From contig CAJJAC010000003.1 of NCBI GenBank assembly GCA_905181955.1, positions 102,114 to 150,367 of the forward strand: a stretch of 48,254 bases of DNA, written 5' to 3'. Positions 23,468 to 32,103 of the stretch are shown here, in pieces. Made by a program: the position numbers and the translations under genes. Under the pieces are notes generated by a model that saw only the letters and a list, made by a program, of their open reading frames with translations, ran no database searches and was not told the DNA's origin. This DNA is from SAR86 cluster bacterium SAR86B (GTDB lineage: Bacteria; Pseudomonadota; Gammaproteobacteria; Magnimaribacterales; D2472). Position 1 is the stretch's first letter; each line of letters starts with the position of its first letter.

Positions 23468-24482
23468 AAGTTTTTTTTATAGCTTGTTTTATAAGATGCA
23501 ATTTAACATTTCTAACCTCATCCTTGCCAGCTTCTTTTAAAGCGGTGAAGTCTTCTTCAAGCATATGCTTACCAAGCTTAGAAATGAAATCTTTATTTTT
23601 ACTCAATCCCTCTAATTCAAGCAGGGCGTTTATTTCACTCATATTTCTATGAAAATTGATTCTTTCTATGCTCTTAATTAGATTGTCTTCAGGACACTCT
23701 TGTTGGCATTCAAGCAGAGCTTTGAGAAGCTGAACATGCATTTTAAAATTATTAGGAACAGGAAGGGACTCCCCAAGTTGAAAATTATTTTCTGATTCAA
23801 GTTCAGCCCACTTAATCTCTGCTGAGGTTCGGTTATTACATTCTGAGTTAGATAGCTTACCAAGCCAAGGTTCATGTAACTTAAAATCAAGAAGTAATGT
23901 AAAAAACTTAGATGCATTTGGAGACTGCAGAGATCTTTCTATCTCAATCCAAACTCTATCTTTTGAAAGTTTTTCTAATTCACCAGAAGCACTTATTTTT
24001 AATAACATCTTTTGCGTTAAGTCATCTATTTTAAAATCTTTTAGATGATTGTAGGTTTTAAAACGAGCGATTCTTATGGCCCTCAATGGGTCTTCTAAAA
24101 AAGCATCAGATACATGGCGAAATATTCCCGCTTTAATATCTTTTAGTCCATTAAATGGATCTATTAGTTTTCCATCTTGATCTTTTGCAATTGCATTCAT
24201 TGTAAAATCTCTTCTAGAAAGATCCTCTTCTAAGGTAACGTCTTTACCAAAATAAAAAGTAAATCCCTTATAGCCATAACCACTTTTCTTTTCAGTCCTA
24301 GCTAACGCATATTCTTCTTTTGAAATAGGGTGTATAAATACAGGAAAATCTTTACCAATAGGCTTAAAGCCTTCTGCAATCATCTCTTCTGGAGAAGACT
24401 CAACGACTAGCCAATCTTTATCTTTAGGCTTTTCTCCCAAGAGCTCATCTCTTATAGAACCACCTACTTGGTATATTTTCAT
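23460..24482 (-). CDS. cca: CCA-adding tRNA nucleotidyltransferase (no HD domain)
   Basis: Adds or repairs the CCA end of tRNAs. About 340 residues. Head motifs VGGSIRDELLG (6-16), the metal pair Asp21-Asp23 (KDKDW), RRDFTMNA, and DPLRAIRIARF; then the neck/body. E. coli Cca is 412 residues with a C-terminal HD phosphohydrolase; here the protein ends before that domain. Start is at the second of tandem ATGs (24482), which overlaps the apaH TGA. It is the last pathway gene of the lptD-to-cca run. Confidence 0.93.
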   Translation of the reverse strand: MKIYQVGGSIRDELLGEKPKDKDWLVVESSPEEMIAEGFKPIGKDFPVFIHPISKEEYALARTEKKSGYGYKGFTFYFGKDVTLEEDLSRRDFTMNAIAKDQDGKLIDPFNGLKDIKAGIFRHVSDAFLEDPLRAIRIARFKTYNHLKDFKIDDLTQKMLLKISASGELEKLSKDRVWIEIERSLQSPNASKFFTLLLDFKLHEPWLGKLSNSECNNRTSAEIKWAELESENNFQLGESLPVPNNFKMHVQLLKALLECQQECPEDNLIKSIERINFHRNMSEINALLELEGLSKNKDFISKLGKHMLEEDFTALKEAGKDEVRNVKLHLIKQAIKKTYA

Positions 24483-25291
24483 CATCCTTTTACAGCAAAT
24501 ATTTTTTTATCTTCTAATCTAATAGCAGTTAATTTTCCACCCCAAACACAACCAGTGTCCAAGCCTATTATATTCTTTATCTTAGTTTTTCCATTAAGCG
24601 CAGCCCAATGGCCAAAGATAATATATTCATCTGAACTTTTTAAAAGCTTTTTTGATTTAACAAACCAAGGCTCTAATTCTTTTTTAGGCCCAGTATCTTT
24701 AGTTTTTAAATTAATACCACCCTGCATATCCAAATAACGCATTCGGGTAAAACAATTAATTATTAATCTTAATCGTTTCGTGCCTTTTAAATTATCATTC
24801 CACTTGTTTGGTCTATCACCCCACATATTGTTAAGAACGAATGATGGATCATTTTGCAAACTCTTTGATAACTCTCTGCTTAATTTTTGTGCCTTAGTTA
24901 AGCTCCAAAAATATGGAATGCCTGCATGAGAAATCCAAAAAGTTTCATGAGTTTCCTTAATTTTAACTTTTAATAACATCGGCTTTTTTACGAGCCAATT
25001 AAAGTATTTAGACGCACTCTTGGATTTTAGAATGGGACTAAGAGTTTTAGCTTTCTTCTGATTATTATTAATTAAGCTAAGAAGATAAAGGTCATGATTT
25101 CCCAGCACTACTTTAATAGATTTCTTATTTTTAAGACAAAAATCTAATACTTCTAAAGATTGAGGACCTCTATTAACAAGATCTCCTGCAAAAATAAGAG
25201 TATCTTTTAAAGGATTGAATTCAATCTTTTTTGTAAGCTTTAAAAGCTCTTTAAAGCATCCCTGAACATCACCAATCACATAAGTAGACAT
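24482..25291 (-). CDS. apaH: Symmetrical bis(5'-nucleosyl)-tetraphosphatase ApaH
   Basis: Cleaves Ap4A to two ADP and decaps NpnN RNA; a Ser/Thr-phosphatase-fold enzyme. 269 residues. Metal motifs GDVQGC (7-12), GDLVNRGP, GNHD, and the later ISHAG; YIIFGHWAALNG near the end. It follows rsmA after 2 bases. The small apaG gene that normally sits between rsmA and apaH is absent here. Confidence 0.95.
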   Translation of the reverse strand: MSTYVIGDVQGCFKELLKLTKKIEFNPLKDTLIFAGDLVNRGPQSLEVLDFCLKNKKSIKVVLGNHDLYLLSLINNNQKKAKTLSPILKSKSASKYFNWLVKKPMLLKVKIKETHETFWISHAGIPYFWSLTKAQKLSRELSKSLQNDPSFVLNNMWGDRPNKWNDNLKGTKRLRLIINCFTRMRYLDMQGGINLKTKDTGPKKELEPWFVKSKKLLKSSDEYIIFGHWAALNGKTKIKNIIGLDTGCVWGGKLTAIRLEDKKIFAVKG

Positions 25292-25293
25292 AA

Positions 25294-26067
25294 TTAAATT
25301 TTAGCAATCTCTCTGGTAATCTTTAAGTAAGACTCTAGAGTTAAATCCTCAGGCCTAAGTTGATTATTAATTTGAAGACTATCCCAGTCTAAATCTTTGC
25401 TTTTAAGATTATTTTTAATATTTTTACGTCGTGTCATAAATGAAAGATCAACAACTTCAAAGAAGTTTGTTATTTCATCATCATTTACCAAACTTTTTGT
25501 AAGGGGAGACATTCGAATAAAGCTTGAAGTGACTTTAGGTTTTATGTCAAAAGCTTCTGGCGGAACATCAAAAAGAATCTCGGTTTGGAAAAACGCTGAA
25601 AGCTTGATACCTAATTTACCCCAGTCTTTAGATCCAGGGCTTCCAGTAATTTTTTCAGCAACCTCTCTTTGAATTAAAAAATGCATGTCTTTAATTTGAG
25701 TAAAATAGTTAATGAGTTTAATTATAATTTGAGTAGATATATTGTAGGGGAGATTTCCTACAACTCTATGATCATTGGAATTAAGAAATGCAAAGTCACT
25801 TCTCAAAATATCACTTTGTATAAAATTATATTCCGCTGGGCCATGAAAAGATTTTTCTAAGTAGGCGATATTATCTCTATCGATATCAATCGCAGTTATG
25901 TGAACAGATTCTTTATTAAGTATCTTGGTTAACGCTCCCATGCCTGGGCCAATTTCTATAAATCTATCATCAGGTTGGGGATTTATAGATTCCTCCATTT
26001 CATACAATATTGCAGGATCTATTAGATAGTTTTGCCCAAATTTCCTTCTTTTATCTCTTTGACTCAT
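25294..26067 (-). CDS. rsmA: 16S rRNA m6(2)A1518/A1519 dimethyltransferase
   Basis: KsgA: dimethylates two adjacent adenines in 16S helix 45. 257 residues. RRKFGQNYLID near the start, IGPGMGALT (SAM motif I), AIDIDRDN (motif II), and the catalytic NLPYNIST. C-terminal helical part ends in YLKI. Start overlaps the pdxA stop by 1 base. In the usual lptD-surA-pdxA-rsmA order. Confidence 0.96.
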   Translation of the reverse strand: MSQRDKRRKFGQNYLIDPAILYEMEESINPQPDDRFIEIGPGMGALTKILNKESVHITAIDIDRDNIAYLEKSFHGPAEYNFIQSDILRSDFAFLNSNDHRVVGNLPYNISTQIIIKLINYFTQIKDMHFLIQREVAEKITGSPGSKDWGKLGIKLSAFFQTEILFDVPPEAFDIKPKVTSSFIRMSPLTKSLVNDDEITNFFEVVDLSFMTRRKNIKNNLKSKDLDWDSLQINNQLRPEDLTLESYLKITREIAKI

Positions 26068-27047
26068 TAGATCATCGATTTTGCAGTATTCAGAGCATTT
26101 TGTAGAGATGAGAAGCTAGCTTTGCCTGAACCAGCTATATCTAACGCAACTCCATGATCAACAGAAGTCCTTACAATAGGAACTCCTAGAGTAATATTAA
26201 TACCTTCTCCAAAACTTAAAGCTTTAAGTACTGGAAGCGCCTGATCATGATACATAGCAAGATAAGCGTCGGTTTTTTTTAACATATTTTGAGTAAATGC
26301 AGTATCAGCTGAAATGGGATCACAGATATTAATTCCAACTTTTCTTAAATATTCCGCAGCTGGTTTTAATATTAAAGATTCTTCTGATCCTATAGTGCCA
26401 CCTTCTCCTGCATGCGGGTTAAGTCCAAGCATAACCAATCTTGGAGCCTTAACTTTTAATTTTGATTTTAAATCTTCATTAAGAATAATTGCCTTAGCAA
26501 TTACTTTCTTTTTTGTAATTGATTCAGCAACCTTTATTAAAGGTATGTGCGTTGTTACCAGAGCTACTCGCAATTGTTTTGCTGAAAGCAGCATTAGCAC
26601 ATCATTACTTTTAGTCATTGCTTGAATCCACTCTGTATGCCCAGAGAATTTAATTCCAGAATCTATAATATTTTTCTTACTAATAGGCCCAGTGACCAAG
26701 GCATTTTTTTTGCTAGCCTGGGCCTGCATAATCCCAAAATTTAAATTCTCAATAATATATGAGGCATTAGCAGGATTTAATTTTCCAGAAATGACACTTT
26801 TACATTTCGCTACTTCAATAATATGGAGAAGCCCTTTTTTATTTTTGATAGCACTTTTATCATCATCAATTGATGTGATCTTTATTTTTTTATTTAGTTG
26901 TTTTGCTCTATGCTCGAACAGTCTTTTATCACCCAAACAAATGATGGGTGTTTTAAAATTATCCCAATAATTCGATAGACATAATTGAATTATAAGATCG
27001 ACACCTATTCCAGATGGCTCACCAGGGGAATAGAAGATCTTTTTCAA
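26067..27047 (-). CDS. pdxA: 4-hydroxythreonine-4-phosphate dehydrogenase
   Basis: Oxidises 4-phospho-hydroxythreonine in vitamin B6 (PLP) synthesis. 326 residues. SPGEPSGIGVDL near the start, GHTEW, LNPHAGEGG, and AMYHDQALP with the metal-binding His. The start is a TTG overlapping the surA TGA, so translation is probably coupled. Order surA-pdxA-rsmA is conserved in gammaproteobacteria. Confidence 0.95.
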   Translation of the reverse strand: MKKIFYSPGEPSGIGVDLIIQLCLSNYWDNFKTPIICLGDKRLFEHRAKQLNKKIKITSIDDDKSAIKNKKGLLHIIEVAKCKSVISGKLNPANASYIIENLNFGIMQAQASKKNALVTGPISKKNIIDSGIKFSGHTEWIQAMTKSNDVLMLLSAKQLRVALVTTHIPLIKVAESITKKKVIAKAIILNEDLKSKLKVKAPRLVMLGLNPHAGEGGTIGSEESLILKPAAEYLRKVGINICDPISADTAFTQNMLKKTDAYLAMYHDQALPVLKALSFGEGINITLGVPIVRTSVDHGVALDIAGSGKASFSSLQNALNTAKSMI

Positions 27048-28288
27048 TCTAGATTTTTTATTTCAACAAAAGCCTCTGCTCTGATAGATCTAAGAGTATT
27101 TTCTAGCTCTTCATCAAATTTTCTTGAGTAAAGTCCAGAATAGGCTCTATCTTCAATCAGCTCAGTAGTCTTATCAAAGTTTCTAGTGCCAAGGACTTCA
27201 AGAAAATGATAACCATAGTCAGTTTGAAAAACATCAGATATAACATTATTTTCAGAAGTAAGCATCACAGCTTCAAATTGCTTAACCATCACCCCGGCAC
27301 CAAACCAATCAAGGTCACCACCGTTTAGAGCTGAACCTTCGTCCTCAGAAAACTCTTTGGCCAGCTTATCAAAATCCTCTCCTGCCATTATTCGGTTACG
27401 CACATCCTCAATTTCAATTAATGTTGTAGGCAAATCTCTTATCGCAGTCGGCATAAGAAGAATATGTCTCACATTCCATTGATCCTCATACTTAACAAAA
27501 GGACCCCTTTTTTCCTCAATCTTTAAAATATGAAAACCCGATCCAGTAGAAATAGGAGCACTTACTGTTCCAACAATTTCCTCCGCTAAGGCTAATCTAA
27601 ATAGTTCTGGCATATCAGCAATTTTTCTCCATGGCATTAAGCCTCCAGAAGCTGCATTACCTGCAAGCGATACTTCTTTTGCAATTACCTCAAAACTTTC
27701 ATCAGCATCTAATCTTTCTAATACCACTTGAGCCTTCTTTTCATTTTTTACTAATATTTGTCTAACTGACAACTCAGGTCTAAGTTGTGCAACTGAAGGA
27801 TCAGTTTTCATAAAGCTTTCAAATTCTTGTTCAGTAATATTTATTTCATTACCGACTTTGCCCCTTTGAACTCTCTGAATAATCATGTCATTTCGAATTT
27901 TTTCTCTTACTGACTCATAAGATTGACCAGCCTCTTCAATAGTTAGTATAAATTCTTCAAGTGAAAGTTGATTATTGGCAGCGATAGTATCAAACGTCTG
28001 ATTGAGTTCACCGTCACTTATTCTTATTCCAAACAAATCTCCAAGCTGCAGTTGAAGTTCTTCAATAATAAGTTTTTCTATAACCTGCTTTCGTATCTCA
28101 TCCAAAGGAGGCATTGACATATTTTGTGCCTGTATATTCATCTTTACATCTAAAATACTTTTAGTAATTTGAGATTCCATGATTAAACCATCATCAACAA
28201 TAACAGCGACTCTATCTAATATTTCTACTCTTGCTAGCACTATAGAAGGCAGCGCGATCAGTAATGAGAATATCGTTAGTTTTTTCAT
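27044..28288 (-). CDS. surA: Periplasmic peptidyl-prolyl isomerase/chaperone SurA
   Basis: Escorts outer-membrane proteins to the BAM complex. 414 residues. Sec signal MKKLTIFSLLIALPSIVLA, then the N-terminal chaperone region (DRVAVIVDDGLIMESQI), and two parvulin domains, about residues 165-265 (RQILVKNEKKA) and 272-375 (VRHILLMPTAI). C-terminal helix follows. It begins 9 bases after lptD and shares its likely sigma-E promoter. Confidence 0.95.
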   Translation of the reverse strand: MKKLTIFSLLIALPSIVLARVEILDRVAVIVDDGLIMESQITKSILDVKMNIQAQNMSMPPLDEIRKQVIEKLIIEELQLQLGDLFGIRISDGELNQTFDTIAANNQLSLEEFILTIEEAGQSYESVREKIRNDMIIQRVQRGKVGNEINITEQEFESFMKTDPSVAQLRPELSVRQILVKNEKKAQVVLERLDADESFEVIAKEVSLAGNAASGGLMPWRKIADMPELFRLALAEEIVGTVSAPISTGSGFHILKIEEKRGPFVKYEDQWNVRHILLMPTAIRDLPTTLIEIEDVRNRIMAGEDFDKLAKEFSEDEGSALNGGDLDWFGAGVMVKQFEAVMLTSENNVISDVFQTDYGYHFLEVLGTRNFDKTTELIEDRAYSGLYSRKFDEELENTLRSIRAEAFVEIKNLD

Positions 28289-28297
28289 AAAAATTTC

Positions 28298-30634
28298 CTA
28301 GTAATTAAGTATTGAATTTTGAAGTAACTTGTCTATTTTATTTATCGATGAATTGAAGCCTTTCAGTTCAAATTCAAAGTTAATCCTACTTTTGTTTTCA
28401 ATGTTTATCATATTGTCCCATGCATCATTTAGGTATGTATAGCTTGAATTATAAAGATCATTATATTTAGAAAGATTTTTATCACTTGTCATGACCCTAA
28501 AAGCTACACAACAGTTCTCATATTCTATTCCAAACATGCTCTCTACCTTAATATCATACTCATTATCTTGCTGTAATTTACTAATGATTTTAAAGCCATT
28601 TTTTAAATTAATTGAGGCAAATATTTCAGAGTAATTAAGAGTTTGCTTGAAATCACCAGCCATTCTTCTGTATCTTTTAGCAATTCCCAGGGTACCCATT
28701 GATGACTTTGTCATAAAATTCATACCGCCAATATGAACTTTATTTGTCTTTGCATCATAGCCACCATATATCTTGAATGAATTATTCATATTAGGCATCC
28801 ACATTGAGGACATAATAAATTTATTCCTATTATTCATCATAGGAGGCATGGCAGTCAGATAAACTTTATTTTCAGAATGATTATATTTTTTGGCAATACC
28901 AAATTTAAATATATCTCGACTAGATTTTCTTATTTTATAAGTAAAACCAATACTATGAGAAGAGTCATCAGCAATTCTATCCATTCCTGAAAAGCGATCA
29001 TTTGAAAAAACTTGATTGTTATAACCCATCATATTGCTATCAAATACAGGATTTCCAGCCTGATTCTTATATTGTGAAAAACCTAAGACCAATCTTGGTT
29101 GAATGATGGACATGCCATCAGTATTCTTTCTGATAAACATACTGCTAATATCAATTTTTAGATTAGGACTATTAATATTATTATTTTGCACTGAAGATTT
29201 CTGCAAGTTATAGCTTAAACTTTTAACACCCACAGACGTTTTAATTTTAATAAATTCTTTATTAAAGGTTTTAGATAAAGTTATATCTGAAAAAGTTCGC
29301 CTTCCTTCGAGTGGGTCTTCAATATTATTTAAATACTTACCTATCTTAGATGAGGCTCCGTAGAATTCATGCAAGTTGTCAGCTTTAAAAGTTGCGATAT
29401 TTAATCTTTGCTTAATATTTATAGAATTAAATCTTTTATTAAAATTAAGATCAATCGAAGGTGATTTTTTATAACCATTTGAAAGAAGAGGGTTTAAAGA
29501 CTGAAAACCTTGATGCTCAAGATCAATTGTTAAATTCTTAAAATGAGAACTTATAATAATATTTTGATTTAAATAATGATCGCGCTGCATCCCAATTGCA
29601 GTAATTTCGCCTGGGATATCTCTTAAAACCATAGCATCAGAAGCTTCACCCCAATTAATTACTATTTCACCCCAGTTAATTCCTGAGGCTTTATTAAGCA
29701 TTAAAGAATCTTGAATCTTAAAAGCCCATCTTGAATCTTTAAGTTCAGGAAAATTATTCTGCATTTCCTTATCACTGTTAAAGTAGAAAGCATCAATATT
29801 ATTTTTAGTATGCGCCTTAAAGTAGCGATAATTAATTTCAATACCAGAACCTCTCTCAGCAATATTTCTTACTCCAAGGGTAATATCAGAATGGGCAGAC
29901 AGTATGGCAAAGTAAGGAATAGAAAAATCGACACCATCAGAAGAAGAAGAAATAGAGGGCTCCAAGAATCCAGATAATCTTTCGCTAGTTGTTGCAAATG
30001 GAAGATAGGGAGCTTTAATTACGCTAGCTCCACCAAGTTTTAAGGTAAGGTTTCTAGCATAACCCCTAGAAGTTTTATTATTTAACACCAAATCATCAGC
30101 TCCAATGAGCCAACCTATTTTAGGATCTGCGCAAGAGGTAATCTCTGCTTCTTTAATTGAAAGCTGATCACTTAAAGAGCCCTCTAAGGACTTAAAGCTA
30201 ATATTTAAACCTTTTAAAGAAAGAAAAATACTACCATCTTCCATTTGAATCTGATCATTTGATCTATTAAAGAAGCCTTCATTACCTTTTAAGAGCACTT
30301 GTTCAAGAGACAGGGTTGTATTTTCTTTAAATTCTACTAATTCTTTAGAAGCTCCAATTAACGCATTAGAAGAATTTAGCAGACCGCCAGGAAAATCAAT
30401 TTTTACATTGTTATTAAGACTAATAGCCTGATTATCATAAAATTTTAGTGAATCAGCCTCAACACTAATATTTTTATCTTTAACTATGATCCCTATATTT
30501 GGATTGTAAACAAGGCAAGATGAAGCGCTATATGTTTTATCTACAGTTATTAGCTCTGAATTATTATTCTCAGCACCAAGATTGAATGCTAACAATAATA
30601 TTGCTGACACAGCAGCTAATTGCGTTTTTTTCAT
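28298..30634 (-). CDS. lptD: LPS-assembly outer-membrane protein LptD
   Basis: Inserts lipopolysaccharide in the outer leaflet with LptE. 778 residues. Signal peptide MKKTQLAAVSAILLLAFNLGA; N-terminal beta-jellyroll (about 45-190), then the large beta-barrel. The four Cys that form the E. coli inter-domain disulfides are all present: Cys40, Cys168 and the adjacent pair Cys708-Cys709. First gene of lptD-surA-pdxA-rsmA-apaH, with a sigma-E-type promoter in front. No strong ribosome site is visible before the ATG. Confidence 0.94.
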   Translation of the reverse strand: MKKTQLAAVSAILLLAFNLGAENNNSELITVDKTYSASSCLVYNPNIGIIVKDKNISVEADSLKFYDNQAISLNNNVKIDFPGGLLNSSNALIGASKELVEFKENTTLSLEQVLLKGNEGFFNRSNDQIQMEDGSIFLSLKGLNISFKSLEGSLSDQLSIKEAEITSCADPKIGWLIGADDLVLNNKTSRGYARNLTLKLGGASVIKAPYLPFATTSERLSGFLEPSISSSSDGVDFSIPYFAILSAHSDITLGVRNIAERGSGIEINYRYFKAHTKNNIDAFYFNSDKEMQNNFPELKDSRWAFKIQDSLMLNKASGINWGEIVINWGEASDAMVLRDIPGEITAIGMQRDHYLNQNIIISSHFKNLTIDLEHQGFQSLNPLLSNGYKKSPSIDLNFNKRFNSINIKQRLNIATFKADNLHEFYGASSKIGKYLNNIEDPLEGRRTFSDITLSKTFNKEFIKIKTSVGVKSLSYNLQKSSVQNNNINSPNLKIDISSMFIRKNTDGMSIIQPRLVLGFSQYKNQAGNPVFDSNMMGYNNQVFSNDRFSGMDRIADDSSHSIGFTYKIRKSSRDIFKFGIAKKYNHSENKVYLTAMPPMMNNRNKFIMSSMWMPNMNNSFKIYGGYDAKTNKVHIGGMNFMTKSSMGTLGIAKRYRRMAGDFKQTLNYSEIFASINLKNGFKIISKLQQDNEYDIKVESMFGIEYENCCVAFRVMTSDKNLSKYNDLYNSSYTYLNDAWDNMINIENKSRINFEFELKGFNSSINKIDKLLQNSILNY

Positions 30635-30658
30635 TTTGTTTATTTTATACCTGTTAGC

Positions 30659-30685
30659 TTAGAAAGCGTATTTTAAGGAAAGTTC
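30659..30685 (-). promoter_or_regulatory. Sigma-E (RpoE)-type promoter of lptD-surA
   Basis: Minus strand GAACTT (30680-30685), 16-base spacer, TCTAA (30659-30663): the sequence and spacing of E. coli sigma-E promoters such as rpoH P3. The start would fall near 30653, about 19 bases before the lptD ATG. E. coli lptD-surA is a known sigma-E target. A TATAAA closer to the gene could give a second, sigma-70 promoter. The match is seen; use is inferred, since no rpoE is in the window. Confidence 0.7.
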
Positions 30686-30701
30686 TATTTTACCCTTTAA
30701 A

Positions 30702-31301
30702 CTATTTTGAAATAAACTCTTCGAGATCAGTCAAACTATCTTTTCCAAAGAAGATTTCATCATCTGCAAAAAATGTAGGAATTCCAAAAGCACCTCTTTC
30801 AACGGCATCACTAGTATTTTGAATCAATTGATCTTTAGTTTCCTGACTCTGCATTTGTTCAACGAGGTTATTAATATCTATTTCAGTCTTGTCAGTCAGA
30901 AGCTTTACAAGAACATCTTGATCTGCAAGATTTAAACTTTCTTCCCACATTCCTTTAAATATCGTTTCTATATAAGCATCAAAGACATTTAAAGACATTG
31001 CAGCAATAGCAGCTCGTTGGAGCTGAAGAGTCATGACTGGAAAAAATGAGTTCATTGTAAAATCTTCAAGATTATATTTTTGTATAAATCTTTTAATTTC
31101 AATATGCTGATATTCCAGTTTATTTGTGATGCCATTAAAGGCCATCATAGGCGCCTGGTTATTAGTAATTTTAAAAATACCTCCCAATAAACATGGTACG
31201 TAGTTAAAAGCTACCCCAGTTCTTTTTTCAATTCCTGGGATTACTTTATGACACAAGTAAGCATTAGGGCTGGCAACATCAAATATAAAGTCTACTTTCA
31301 T
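30702..31301 (-). CDS. DsbA-fold 2-hydroxychromene-2-carboxylate isomerase family protein
   Basis: A 199-residue thioredoxin/GST-kappa-fold protein. It begins VDFIFDVASPNAYL with Ser11 at the glutathione-activating position of HCCA isomerases (NahD), and ends with the family's GAFGIPTFFADDEIFFGKD. HCCA isomerases act in aromatic degradation, but many relatives have other glutathione-linked roles. No aromatic pathway genes are nearby. It is upstream of lptD on the same strand with a 67-base gap and divergent from the SDR at 31351. Confidence 0.8.
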   Translation of the reverse strand: MKVDFIFDVASPNAYLCHKVIPGIEKRTGVAFNYVPCLLGGIFKITNNQAPMMAFNGITNKLEYQHIEIKRFIQKYNLEDFTMNSFFPVMTLQLQRAAIAAMSLNVFDAYIETIFKGMWEESLNLADQDVLVKLLTDKTEIDINNLVEQMQSQETKDQLIQNTSDAVERGAFGIPTFFADDEIFFGKDSLTDLEEFISK

Positions 31302-31350
31302 TTTTATTGATTAATTTGTTAAAGTTTAATATTACAAGATAAAATTTCAT

Positions 31351-32091
31351 ATGAAAAATAATTCAGACTACTCAGCCATCATAATCGGTGCAGGTGTTGC
31401 TACCGGAAGTGCGTTAACAAAAAAATTTGCTCAAGAAGGATATAAGGTATGCCCAGTTCGAAGAGAAAGAAGCATGTCTGAACTTGATATTTTAACTGAT
31501 CAAATTAAGAGTGATGGAGGTTGGGCGCAAGGATTTGGTATTGATGCTAGAGATGAAGACTCTATTGTAAGTTTATTTAAAGAGGTTGAAGAAACTATTG
31601 CCCCAATTGATGTAGTCATTTTTAATCCAGGGGCTAATGTTTTCTTCCCCATAGAAGATACCACTGCTCGAGTTTACAGAAAGGTCTGGGAAATGGCAGC
31701 ATTCGCTGGGTTCTTAACTGGAAGGGAGGCTGCAAAATATATGAAACCAAGAGGGCATGGCTCAATTTTGTTCACTGGCGCTACTGCATCTATTAGAGGC
31801 GGATCAGGGTTTTCGGCATTTGCTGGAGCTAAGTTTGCATTAAGAGCATTAACCCAAAGCATGGCAAGAGAGCTTGGCCCTGAGGGTATTCATGTAGCAC
31901 ATATGATTATTGATGGCGCAATTGATACACCATGGATAAAAGAAAATTTTCCAGACGCATATGCACTTAAAGAAAAAGACGGTATCCTAAGCCCTGAAAA
32001 GATTGCTGAAACCTATTGGAGTGTCCATTCTCAGCATAGAACAGCTTGGACCCAAGAGTTAGATATCAGACCCTATATGGAAAAATTTTAA
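31351..32091 (+). CDS. Short-chain dehydrogenase-like protein lacking the catalytic Tyr
   Basis: A 246-residue SDR-fold protein. Cofactor turn IIIGAGVATGSA (10-21) and NPGAN (92-96) replace the usual TGxxxGIG and NNAG. The catalytic YxxxK is FAGAK (Phe157, Lys161), and the position 13 residues before it, normally Ser, is Ala144. The downstream SMARELGPEGIHVAHMIIDG is a feature of a recognisable proteobacterial subgroup, so the change is probably inherited rather than a local mutation. Enzymatic role unknown. It is followed by a second, intact SDR after 12 bases. Confidence 0.8.
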   Translation: MKNNSDYSAIIIGAGVATGSALTKKFAQEGYKVCPVRRERSMSELDILTDQIKSDGGWAQGFGIDARDEDSIVSLFKEVEETIAPIDVVIFNPGANVFFPIEDTTARVYRKVWEMAAFAGFLTGREAAKYMKPRGHGSILFTGATASIRGGSGFSAFAGAKFALRALTQSMARELGPEGIHVAHMIIDGAIDTPWIKENFPDAYALKEKDGILSPEKIAETYWSVHSQHRTAWTQELDIRPYMEKF

Positions 32092-32103
32092 AGGAAAAAA
32101 ATT

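Noticed and set aside
23460-24482. cca as a truncated pseudogene because the HD domain is missing
   Set aside because: All head and neck motifs are intact and many bacterial CCA enzymes lack the HD domain; the downstream overlap is normal.
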